Shown piece after piece: positions 6,356 to 12,824 of a stretch of DNA of 12,824 nucleotides (position 1 is its first letter; each line of letters opens with the position of its first letter). A program made the translations under genes and the position numbers. The stretch is from Lachnospiraceae bacterium (GTDB taxonomy: Bacteria > Bacillota_A > Clostridia > Lachnospirales > Lachnospiraceae): positions 1 through 12,824 of the forward strand of contig VSNT01000114.1 in NCBI GenBank assembly GCA_009774465.1, given 5' to 3'. Below the pieces are notes generated by a model. The model was not told where the DNA came from. It searched no databases and was given only the letters and a program-made list of their open reading frames with translations.

Positions 6356-7207
6356 ATGGATTTAAAACGAAAAACAGGCGGTGCACATATGAATGTGAAC
6401 CAATACAAAGAGGTTGTATATCTGACCTTTCCATTGTTAGAACAATTGGAAATGGTCAGACATTTATTTTCTACCCGTATTGGGGGAGTGAGCAGGGGAA
6501 TTTATGAATCCATGAATCTGAGTTATTCACGGGGAGATGAAAAGGAAGCGGTAGACGAAAACTTTAAGAGAATTGCAGAAATTTTTCATACCACACCGGA
6601 TAAAATTGTATGTTCCAGGCAGACGCATACTACCAATGTGCGTGTTGTTTCAAAAAAAGACTGTGGAAAAGGTGTGACATGTCCACAGGATTATGATGAT
6701 GTGGACGGATTGATTACCAACGAACCGGGAATACTGTTGTGCACTTTTTATGCAGACTGTGTTCCCTTATATTTTGCAGATGTGAAAAATAAAGCAGTCG
6801 GGCTGGCACATTCCGGCTGGCGGGGAACTGTAAATAAAATGGGAGAAGTGATGCTTGGAAAAATGCATGAAGTTTATGGAACGAATCCAGAAGATGTATA
6901 TGCAGCAATTGGTCCTTCCATTTGTCAGGACTGTTATGAAGTAGGTATTGAGGTGGCAGATGCCTTCCGTCAGAGTTTTCCGGATAAATGGCAGAAGATG
7001 CTGAAAGCGGGGCGTCAGGAAGGAAAGTATCAGTTGGACTTATGGGAGGCCAATCGAACAGTTCTTTTAAATGCAGGTATTCTGGAAAGTCATTTGGAAG
7101 TGACGGATTTGTGCACCTGCTGTAACAGCAGGGTTTTGTTTTCCCATCGTGCCAGCAATGGAAAAAGAGGAAATCTGGCAGCATTTATGGAATTAAGAAA
7201 GTCTTAA
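6356..7207 (+). CDS. pgeF: PgeF/YfiH-family protein (multicopper-oxidase-fold purine nucleoside phosphorylase)
   Basis: This protein of the laccase-domain (YfiH/YlmD) family is about 283 residues. Members cleave purine nucleosides, and E. coli PgeF also corrects misincorporated L-Ser in cell-wall precursors. Metal-site residues are His91 in CSRQTHTTNVRV, Cys135 in FYADCVPLYF and His152 in GLAHSGWRGTVN, matching H71, C107 and H124 of E. coli YfiH. The C-terminal CTCCNSRVLFSHR block is also typical. The start is ambiguous: TTG 6350 and ATG 6356 share CGGAG at 6341-6345 (four and ten bases), and ATG 6389 has AGGCGG (6376-6381) seven bases upstream and would begin MNVNQYKEVVYLTFP, close to usual family N-termini. 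The added residues are lysine-rich and not recognisable. It is the last gene of the probable operon. Confidence 0.93.
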   Translation: MDLKRKTGGAHMNVNQYKEVVYLTFPLLEQLEMVRHLFSTRIGGVSRGIYESMNLSYSRGDEKEAVDENFKRIAEIFHTTPDKIVCSRQTHTTNVRVVSKKDCGKGVTCPQDYDDVDGLITNEPGILLCTFYADCVPLYFADVKNKAVGLAHSGWRGTVNKMGEVMLGKMHEVYGTNPEDVYAAIGPSICQDCYEVGIEVADAFRQSFPDKWQKMLKAGRQEGKYQLDLWEANRTVLLNAGILESHLEVTDLCTCCNSRVLFSHRASNGKRGNLAAFMELRKS

Positions 7208-7214
7208 CTTTTTT
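7193..7214 (+). terminator. Weak candidate terminator at the end of pgeF
   Basis: TTAAGA (7193-7198) and TCTTAA (7202-7207) form a six-pair stem with a three-base loop, overlapping the pgeF stop codon and followed by CTTTTTT (7208-7214). The stem is AT-rich, so termination would be partial at best. Confidence 0.3.
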
Positions 7215-7233
7215 CCTAAGTAACACTTAAAAT
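7204..7233 (+). promoter_or_regulatory. Candidate promoter for the two-component system
   Basis: TTAACT (7204-7209) and TAAAAT (7228-7233), 18 bases apart, lie in the 66-base gap before the response regulator. Both hexamers are imperfect. CTTAA occurs twice 23 bases apart here (7203, 7226), which might be a binding site for the regulator itself, but such AT-rich matches are easily accidental. Confidence 0.25.
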
Positions 7234-7273
7234 TTTTGTGGTTTACTAATAATGTCAAATCACAGGATAAACT

Positions 7274-7984
7274 ATGAAAGGTAAAAATACCATGACAAAT
7301 ATTTTAGTTTGCGATGACGATAAGGAAATTGTAGATGCCATTGAAATTTACTTAAATCAGGAAGGGTACAAAATTTTCAAGGCTTATGATGGCGAGCAGG
7401 CAATCAGAATGTTGAAGGAACAGAATATTCATCTTCTTATTATTGATATTATGATGCCTAAAATGGATGGAATTCATGCAACTTTAAAAATCAGAGAGTC
7501 CAGCAGCATTCCCATTATTTTTCTTTCGGCAAAATCAGAGGATACGGATAAAATATTAGGGCTTAATATAGGCGCGGACGATTATGTGACCAAGCCTTTT
7601 AATCCTTTGGAGCTGGTAGCCAGGGTTAAGTCAAATTTGCGCAGGTATACCCAGTTGGGTAACTTAAATGTGGAAAATAACGCATTGTTTACTGCAGGAG
7701 GATTGTGCATCAATGATGATACCAAGGAAGTGACAGTAGATGGAGAAGTGGTAAAGCTGACGCCTATCGAGTATAATATTCTTCTTCTTTTAGTAAAAAA
7801 TCAGGGTAAAGTTTTTTCCATTGACCAGATTTATGAAAATATCTGGAATGAAGAAGCCATTGGTGCAGACAATACCGTTGCAGTGCACATCAGGCATATT
7901 CGGGAAAAAATAGAGATCAATCCCAAAGAGCCAAGATACTTAAAAGTAGTATGGGGCGTAGGATATAAGATTGAAAAGCAATAG
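7274..7984 (+). CDS. OmpR/PhoB-family response regulator
   Basis: This 236-residue cytosolic transcription factor is switched by phosphorylation. The receiver domain (about residues 8-125) has the acidic triad DDD at 14-16, phospho-acceptor Asp58 in LLIIDIMMPKMDG, Ser85 in the Ser/Thr position of FLSAKSED, and Lys107 in DDYVTKPFNPLEL. The C-terminal winged-helix domain (about 140-236) shows VKLTPIEYNILLLLVKNQGK, then DNTVAVHIRHIREKIE and the ending WGVGYKIEKQ. Two starts are possible: ATG 7274 with AGGA six bases upstream, and ATG 7292, which gives the more usual opening MTNILVCDDD. The histidine kinase begins 11 bases after the stop, so the two are co-transcribed partners. The receiver resembles the VanR-like group by eye; targets cannot be read from the window, though self-regulation is common in such pairs. 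Confidence 0.97.
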   Translation: MKGKNTMTNILVCDDDKEIVDAIEIYLNQEGYKIFKAYDGEQAIRMLKEQNIHLLIIDIMMPKMDGIHATLKIRESSSIPIIFLSAKSEDTDKILGLNIGADDYVTKPFNPLELVARVKSNLRRYTQLGNLNVENNALFTAGGLCINDDTKEVTVDGEVVKLTPIEYNILLLLVKNQGKVFSIDQIYENIWNEEAIGADNTVAVHIRHIREKIEINPKEPRYLKVVWGVGYKIEKQ

Positions 7985-7995
7985 GAGAGGGCAAA

Positions 7996-10599
7996 ATGGA
8001 AGAGCAAAAAGTGACAGGCAGTGAGCAGAAGGAAAAAGAACAAAAAGAAATGAAAAGACAAAATAAAAGGAAAAGTGGCAAGGCTTCCTTGCTGTTCTTT
8101 CACTTTTTACAACATCTGTCTTTTGTTGGAGCAGTGGCATTAGCGGTGATGGTGCTTTTGGGAACCTGTGTTGCTATTAAAACAAAGGATGGGACGGAAA
8201 TATATAATATCAGCCATGATGCGGATACGGATTCCTTTGAGGACTCTAATATGTTTAACCAGATGCTGGGGAACAGTGTATCGGATCTTATCTGCTATGG
8301 AGCGATTCGGGCACAGATGGAGACAGAAGGAGAGTTTGATCCGGAGAAAAAGATTGACGTGACAGCCTTTTCAGAAAGATATTATGGAGTATCTCCGGAG
8401 TATATCACTGCGGATTATTACTTAAATGACCTGATCAAATGGGCACAGGCAGGTTTTCAGTATGATACTGCCAGCTTAACGCCCAGAGAAGAAATTGAGT
8501 TTTTAGGGAAACAGAGCATTTTCCGGGTAGTTGATCTGGAAGGATGTAGCGGCGGAGCGATTGGTTATCTCAATTCGGACTTAAAGACAACCACCAGAGA
8601 AATTCCCAGTGTTTCCAGCAATCAATTGAAAGCAGACGATTTTGATAATGATTCCTACAGGACTACTTTTAATTTATTAAATAACCGGTATACCAGTGCG
8701 GAAGGAAAAAATATAGAAGAATATACTTCCTCCTGGGGAGAATATGTTACCCTTTGCAATCATCTGGTCAATGCAGCAAAGGATCTGGAAATAAATTACA
8801 GGGAATATTTGTCATATAATGAGTATTTTGCTTCTGAAAATACAAATGTTGTGTATTTTATCCGCAGAAACATTGGCGGAGATGTTCAGGTATTTACCAA
8901 CATGAATACAAGGGATACCACCCTTTCAGGTTTAAGTAAAAGTCTGAAAGACGTGTGTGACAGGTATATTTATTATGATCCCCACAATATGCAGTATGAC
9001 ACAAACACAGATGTGGGAGAAGCCACCGTCAGGTATGTTTTAAACGGATATGAATATGCATATCCGGAGGATACACAGATTATGGTGGGAATTGATGCTT
9101 CTTATTCTCGTAAAGATTCCTTTTATCAGGGGAAGTCTGAATTTGGAAAATATGCGCCTTATGTTGTACAGTATCTGGCCGGTGCGGTTTTCTGCCTGTT
9201 TATGTATTTTGCACTTTTGTTTCTTTTAACTGTTAAGGAGGGCAGAAAAAGCCGGGGAGAAAATGGAGAAACTGCCATACAGCTTTACTGGCAGGATCGT
9301 ATCTACACAGAAGTGATGCTGGCTGCGGCTGTGCTTACAGGCTTCGGCATAGTTTTTGTGACTATGGAACTGGTGTATGCAATCTGGAGTTTTGCAAATC
9401 AAAATGTGATCACAACAGCCGCTAATATATGGGCATTATTGGTAAGCCTTTTGTTTTCCTTCTTTTACTACAGTTTTGTCAGAAGAATCAAGGCAGGAAG
9501 CCTGTGGAAGGACAGCTTAATCAGAAAGCTTGGAGCAGCCATCAAAAATTTAATTTTATATGCCTATAATCATTCCACCAGTATTTTGAGGGTGTGGGTT
9601 CCCTTTGGAATTGTAATATTGGTTAATGCCGGAGTGACAGCCTTTATGCTGTGGGGATTTGGTGATTCGGCTATACTGGCAACATTGGTAATATTGGCGC
9701 TCTTTGATGGCGCTGTTGGATATTTGTTATACCGGTCGTCTATGTCCAGACAGAAAATTTTAGAGGGCATTTGGATGATTCAGGAAGGAAAACTGGAACA
9801 CAAAATAAAAGAAGAAGGTATGTACGGGGAAGATCTGATTCTTGCAAGGGCAGTCAATCGTATTGGCGACAGCGTAAAGGAAGCGGTGGAAACCAGTATG
9901 AAGGATGAAAGGCTGAAAGCAGATTTGATTACAAATGTATCTCATGATATTAAAACACCGCTTACTTCCATTATCAATTATGTGGATTTGATTAAGAGGG
10001 AAAATGTGCAGGATGCAAAAATAAGAGAATATATTGAAGTGCTGGATGTGAAGTCGCAGCGGTTAAAACAGCTTACGGATGATTTGGTGGAAGCTTCAAA
10101 AATTTCTTCCGGGAATATTGTACTCCATTGGGAAAAGATCAATCTTGTTGAGCTTATCAATCAGACCATAGGAGAGTTTTCAGAGAAATTTGAGAAAAAA
10201 GCATTGTATCCTGTGCTTGAGGCGCCTAAGGGAAGTGTGCATATTATGGCGGACAGCCGAAGAATCTGGCGTGTCATTGAAAATCTGTTCAACAACATTG
10301 TAAAATATGCCCTTGAAGGGACAAGAGTGTATATTGATATAACTGTTATGGAAGATGAAGAAGCTGCAGCCCAGGTGATGCTTTCTGTTAAAAATATTTC
10401 GGCACAGCCGCTTAAAGTTAATCCAAAGGAGCTTACGGAACGGTTTATCAGAGGGGATGAATCCAGAACTACAGAAGGAAGTGGACTTGGATTATCCATT
10501 GCAAAGAATTTAACAGAGCTTCAGAACGGGAAATTTGAAATTTTAATGGATGGAGATTTGTTTAAAGTAAATATGTATTTTCCTTTGATAAAGGAATAA
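7996..10599 (+). CDS. Large membrane sensor histidine kinase with a long extracellular domain
   Basis: This 867-residue kinase is the partner of the preceding regulator. A charged cytosolic tail (1-30) leads to membrane helix 1 (about 31-60). Residues 61-388 form an uncharacterised, Tyr/Asp/Asn-rich region predicted to be outside the cell. Five more hydrophobic segments follow at about 390-413, 437-465, 474-496, 532-555 and 558-579. A HAMP-like linker (about 588-640) precedes the phospho-acceptor His650 in ITNVSHDIKTPLTSIINYVD. The ATP domain has the N-box NLFNNIVKYA (763-772) and the G2 box GSGLGLSIAKNL (828-839). The G1 position reads VKNISAQ, so the usual Asp is Asn800. A strong AGGAGAGGG precedes the ATG. 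The ligand is unknown. Most membrane kinases of this class have only two spans, so the multi-span block is notable. Confidence 0.95.
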   Translation: MEEQKVTGSEQKEKEQKEMKRQNKRKSGKASLLFFHFLQHLSFVGAVALAVMVLLGTCVAIKTKDGTEIYNISHDADTDSFEDSNMFNQMLGNSVSDLICYGAIRAQMETEGEFDPEKKIDVTAFSERYYGVSPEYITADYYLNDLIKWAQAGFQYDTASLTPREEIEFLGKQSIFRVVDLEGCSGGAIGYLNSDLKTTTREIPSVSSNQLKADDFDNDSYRTTFNLLNNRYTSAEGKNIEEYTSSWGEYVTLCNHLVNAAKDLEINYREYLSYNEYFASENTNVVYFIRRNIGGDVQVFTNMNTRDTTLSGLSKSLKDVCDRYIYYDPHNMQYDTNTDVGEATVRYVLNGYEYAYPEDTQIMVGIDASYSRKDSFYQGKSEFGKYAPYVVQYLAGAVFCLFMYFALLFLLTVKEGRKSRGENGETAIQLYWQDRIYTEVMLAAAVLTGFGIVFVTMELVYAIWSFANQNVITTAANIWALLVSLLFSFFYYSFVRRIKAGSLWKDSLIRKLGAAIKNLILYAYNHSTSILRVWVPFGIVILVNAGVTAFMLWGFGDSAILATLVILALFDGAVGYLLYRSSMSRQKILEGIWMIQEGKLEHKIKEEGMYGEDLILARAVNRIGDSVKEAVETSMKDERLKADLITNVSHDIKTPLTSIINYVDLIKRENVQDAKIREYIEVLDVKSQRLKQLTDDLVEASKISSGNIVLHWEKINLVELINQTIGEFSEKFEKKALYPVLEAPKGSVHIMADSRRIWRVIENLFNNIVKYALEGTRVYIDITVMEDEEAAAQVMLSVKNISAQPLKVNPKELTERFIRGDESRTTEGSGLGLSIAKNLTELQNGKFEILMDGDLFKVNMYFPLIKE

Positions 10600-10601
10600 A
10601 T

Positions 10602-10657
10602 AAATACCCGCAGCAGGTGTGAAATAATAAATTTGTCAGCCTGCTGCGGGGTATTTT
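10602..10657. terminator. Bidirectional terminator between the kinase gene and prs
   Basis: AAATACCCGCAGCAGG (10602-10617) pairs with CCTGCTGCGGGGTATTT (10640-10656) with one extra G, leaving a loop of 22 bases. On the plus strand the stem ends in TATTTT; on the minus strand it ends in TATTTATTTATT. It lies between two converging genes and fits transcription stop from both sides, although the loop is long and the T-runs are interrupted. Confidence 0.75.
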
Positions 10658-10666
10658 ATGGTTTCA

Positions 10667-11854
10667 TTATTCATAAGACAGTTCACGATTGTTATATTTT
10701 GCAAGAAATTCATGAATTTTTTCTGTGGGCGTGTAAACATTAGCCATAGAAGAATCATGGTTCATAAAATCAATAATGGAAGCAAGGAATTTACTCATGT
10801 CAGCTTCCACGTAATATGGACGGGATTTCAGTTCCGGAAGCTGATAAGTTAAGTTGGTTGTTATGATTTTATCAAAATAGCATTTCTCGTATGCCTCATC
10901 AAACCCTGCAAGTCCTTCTGTAAACAGTCCGAAGGTACAGCATATGTAAACATGTTTGGCATTCATTGCCTTTAACTGCTTTGCAGTGTCGATCATGCTT
11001 CCGCCGGAAGCAATCATGTCGTCAATGATGATCACATCTTTTCCATCGATATTATCCCCTAAAAATTCATGTGCAACGATAGGGTTTTTGCCATTGACGA
11101 TAGTAGAGTAATCTCTTCGTTTATAAAACATGCCGGTGTCAACACCTAAAACATTTGCAAAATAAACCGCTCTGTCAAGGGCACCCTCATCAGGACTGAT
11201 TACTACCAGATGATCTTTGTCAATCAGAAGACCTTCTTCGGTATGCAGAAGGGCCTGAATAAACTGATAGGGCGGTGTGAAATTATCAAAACCCTTTAGC
11301 GGTTCGGCATTTTGAACCCGGGGATCATGGGCATCGAAGGTGATGAAATTGCTGACGCCCATTTTACTTAATTCTTCAATTGCATAGGCACAGTCAAGGG
11401 ATTCGCGTCTTGTCCTTCTGTGCTGTCGTCCTTCGTATAAAAAGGGCATGATTACGTTGATTCGGTGGGCTTTGCCGTTTGCAGCGGAAATAATCCTCTT
11501 TAAATCCTGGTAATGATCGTCAGGAGATTTATAGTTGGTATATCCGTTCATGGTGTAAGGAATACTGTGATTGCAGACGTCCACAAGAATAAAAAGATCC
11601 TTGCCTCTGACTGATTCGGAAATAACAGCTTTTCCTTCGCCGCTTCCAAAACGGTAACAGGAAGCATTCAGAATAAAGTTGTCAGACACGTAGCCTTCAA
11701 AAGCAGGATCATTTTTTGCAATATTCTTAACATCTCTCCGGAATGTAATAAGATGATCGTTAACACGGTTTCCCAGTTTTACAGCAGAATCCAAAACGAC
11801 TAATTTCAGGGGAGCAACCGGAATAGCTGCCTCTAATTCATGTAAATTAGGCAT
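10667..11854 (-). CDS. prs: Ribose-phosphate pyrophosphokinase (PRPP synthetase), long form
   Basis: The enzyme makes PRPP from ribose 5-phosphate and ATP, feeding purine, pyrimidine, histidine, tryptophan and NAD synthesis. At 395 residues it is longer than the usual 310-320. Family features are ESVRGKDLFIL (80-90), the ATP-loop-like MPFLYEGRQHRRTRRES (136-152), FDAHDPRVQN (173-182) in place of the usual DLHADQIQGFF-type segment, PDEGALDRA (221-229), the flexible-loop KRR (245-247), and the PRPP-binding loop IIIDDMIASGGSM (275-287). A C-terminal extension of about 30 residues ends IHEFLAKYNNRELSYE. I believe this long form is common in Lachnospiraceae, so it is probably the main enzyme. GGAGG lies five bases before the ATG, and a strong promoter lies upstream. 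Confidence 0.95.
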   Translation of the reverse strand: MPNLHELEAAIPVAPLKLVVLDSAVKLGNRVNDHLITFRRDVKNIAKNDPAFEGYVSDNFILNASCYRFGSGEGKAVISESVRGKDLFILVDVCNHSIPYTMNGYTNYKSPDDHYQDLKRIISAANGKAHRINVIMPFLYEGRQHRRTRRESLDCAYAIEELSKMGVSNFITFDAHDPRVQNAEPLKGFDNFTPPYQFIQALLHTEEGLLIDKDHLVVISPDEGALDRAVYFANVLGVDTGMFYKRRDYSTIVNGKNPIVAHEFLGDNIDGKDVIIIDDMIASGGSMIDTAKQLKAMNAKHVYICCTFGLFTEGLAGFDEAYEKCYFDKIITTNLTYQLPELKSRPYYVEADMSKFLASIIDFMNHDSSMANVYTPTEKIHEFLAKYNNRELSYE

Positions 11855-11894
11855 GATAACCTCCAGAATGTAAATATTATAAATACACTTTTAT

Positions 11895-11923
11895 TTTATA
11901 TCATTATGCTAGTGACACGTCAA
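11895..11923 (-). promoter_or_regulatory. Promoter of prs
   Basis: Read on the minus strand, TTGACG (11918-11923) and TATAAA (11895-11900) are separated by exactly 17 bases. Both are one mismatch from consensus, so this is a strong sigma-A type promoter. Transcription would start near 11888, about 34 bases before the prs start codon. Confidence 0.8.
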
Positions 11924-11940
11924 GGAAATTCTAGTAAAAT
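11912..11940 (+). promoter_or_regulatory. Promoter of the PDZ-radical SAM gene
   Basis: GTGACA (11912-11917) and TAAAAT (11935-11940) are separated by 17 bases, each one mismatch from consensus. The -35 box directly abuts the -35 box of the divergent prs promoter. The transcript would start near 11947 with a leader of about 16 bases, just enough for the AAAAGGAG ribosome binding site. Confidence 0.65.
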
Positions 11941-11962
11941 AATATAGATAAAAGGAGTGTTT

Positions 11963-12824
11963 ATGAGTGGTAAAAAACAAAAAGGACATGTCGTCAGATT
12001 TGTTCATAAGGATAGTATAGCGATGGAATTTTCCATTGAGCCCGGGGACAGGCTGCTGGCAATCAATAATGAAACCATAGAGGATATTTTCGACTATCAG
12101 TATTATGTGGAAAATGAATATATAGAGGTGCTGATTGAAAAACCGGACGGAGAGCAGTGGCTTTTGGAGGTTGATAAAGACGAAGACGAGGATCTGGGAA
12201 TTGAATTTGAAAACGGTCTTATGGACGAATACCGATCCTGTCATAATAAATGTATTTTCTGTTTTATTGATCAAATGCCAAAGGGAATGCGGGATACACT
12301 GTACTTTAAGGATGATGATTCCAGACTTTCTTTTTTGCAGGGCAATTATGTGACGCTTACCAACATGTCAGATTACGATATTGACAGAATTATAAAGTAC
12401 CATCTTTCTCCCATTAATATCTCTTTCCAGACTATGAATCCAAAGCTCCGGTGTGAAATGCTGAATAACCGCTTTGCGGGGGAGGCATTAAAAAAGGCGC
12501 AGCGGCTGTATGAAGCCGGAATTACCATGAACGGGCAGATTGTTTTATGTAAAGGGGTAAATGATGGAAAGGAATTAGAGTACAGTATCAAAAAACTGAT
12601 GGAATACATTCCCGTACTGGAAAGCGTTTCCGTTGTGCCGGTGGGGCTGTCCAGGTACAGAGAGGGATTATATCCCCTGGAACCTTTTGACAGGCAGGAT
12701 GCAAAAGAAGTTCTTGAAATGATTCATCAGTTTCAAAAAGAAATTTTTAAGGCACATGGCACCCACTTTATTCATGCCAGAGATGAAAGGTATATTCTCG
12801 CCGAAGAGTACAATCCGGACGAAT
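11963..12824 (+). CDS. PDZ / radical SAM / DUF512-type protein, 3'-truncated
   Basis: The reading frame is open from ATG 11963 to the window end (287 residues); the rest of a protein usually about 430-450 long is missing. Residues 8-75 look like a PDZ domain (GHVVRFVHKDSIA onward, with EPGDRLLAINN at 26-36), then an acidic stretch. Cys93, Cys97 and Cys100 in SCHNKCIFCF form a Cx3Cx2C radical SAM-type iron-sulfur motif, followed by a conserved DDDSRLSFLQGNYVTLTN segment and NISFQTMNPKLR, as in the DUF512 putative oxidoreductase family. The DUF512 domain itself would start near the window end. AAAAGGAG lies seven bases before the ATG. The substrate is unknown. In Clostridia this gene often precedes der, which could be checked just beyond the window. 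Confidence 0.9.
   Translation, partial: MSGKKQKGHVVRFVHKDSIAMEFSIEPGDRLLAINNETIEDIFDYQYYVENEYIEVLIEKPDGEQWLLEVDKDEDEDLGIEFENGLMDEYRSCHNKCIFCFIDQMPKGMRDTLYFKDDDSRLSFLQGNYVTLTNMSDYDIDRIIKYHLSPINISFQTMNPKLRCEMLNNRFAGEALKKAQRLYEAGITMNGQIVLCKGVNDGKELEYSIKKLMEYIPVLESVSVVPVGLSRYREGLYPLEPFDRQDAKEVLEMIHQFQKEIFKAHGTHFIHARDERYILAEEYNPDE

Noticed and set aside
6217..6507. 96-codon plus-strand frame spanning the yraN-pgeF junction
   Set aside because: It overlaps both real genes in another frame and has no recognisable domain.
6714..7184. 156-codon open frame on the minus strand
   Set aside because: It is fully antisense to the PgeF gene; composition (many His, Pro, Leu) is that of a shadow frame.
11909..12274. 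121-codon open frame on the minus strand
   Set aside because: It is antisense to the PDZ-radical SAM gene and its promoter; Phe/Ile-rich shadow translation.
1..12824. Mobile element, CRISPR array, defence system or tRNA gene
   Set aside because: I looked for transposase or integrase motifs, regularly spaced repeats, and tRNA-like cloverleaf ends and saw none; all genes are collinear housekeeping or signalling genes with even base composition.

Overview
The window reads as a piece of low-to-moderate-GC Clostridia chromosome, most likely Lachnospiraceae. The reasons are the order trmD-rplS-lepB-rbgA-lepB-rnhB-(ylqG-like)-(ylqH-like)-yraN, strong Shine-Dalgarno sites, a long (395 residue) form of PRPP synthetase and a PDZ/radical-SAM/DUF512-type protein. 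These features come from memory of family layouts, so no genus is named. All complete genes look intact. I see no insertion sequence, phage gene, CRISPR array, tRNA or rRNA.

Layout. (1) 1-1115: the 3' part of trmD (tRNA m1G37 methyltransferase, cut by the window start), then rplS (ribosomal protein L19) behind a 131-base leader and followed by a strong intrinsic terminator. (2) 1168-7207: a tightly packed run of eight co-directional genes: signal peptidase I, the ribosome-assembly GTPase RbgA, a second signal peptidase I, RNase HII, a 532-residue protein with a FliK-like C-terminal domain, a 96-residue stand-alone FlhB C-domain-like protein, a YraN-family nuclease-fold protein and a PgeF/YfiH-family protein. 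Most gaps are 15-55 bases and one junction is an ATGA overlap, so this is probably one operon of protein-secretion, ribosome-assembly and nucleic-acid housekeeping genes. (3) 7274-10599: an OmpR-type response regulator and its partner, an 867-residue histidine kinase with a large predicted extracellular domain and about six membrane segments. A long inverted repeat follows that can end transcription from both sides. (4) 10667-12824: prs on the minus strand, and diverging from it a PDZ-radical SAM protein that runs off the window end. The 108-base gap between them carries back-to-back promoters.

How the parts fit. Region 2 matches the Bacillus subtilis rplS-ylqF-rnhB-ylqG-ylqH order with signal peptidase genes added. 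The most interesting item is the adjacent pair of a FliK-C-like and a FlhB-C-like protein in a housekeeping operon with no flagellar gene in view. The FlhB-like one begins just after the position where real FlhB cleaves itself. The sensor kinase has an extracellular domain I cannot assign to a family. Nothing in the window is clearly a wholly new defence or mobile system.
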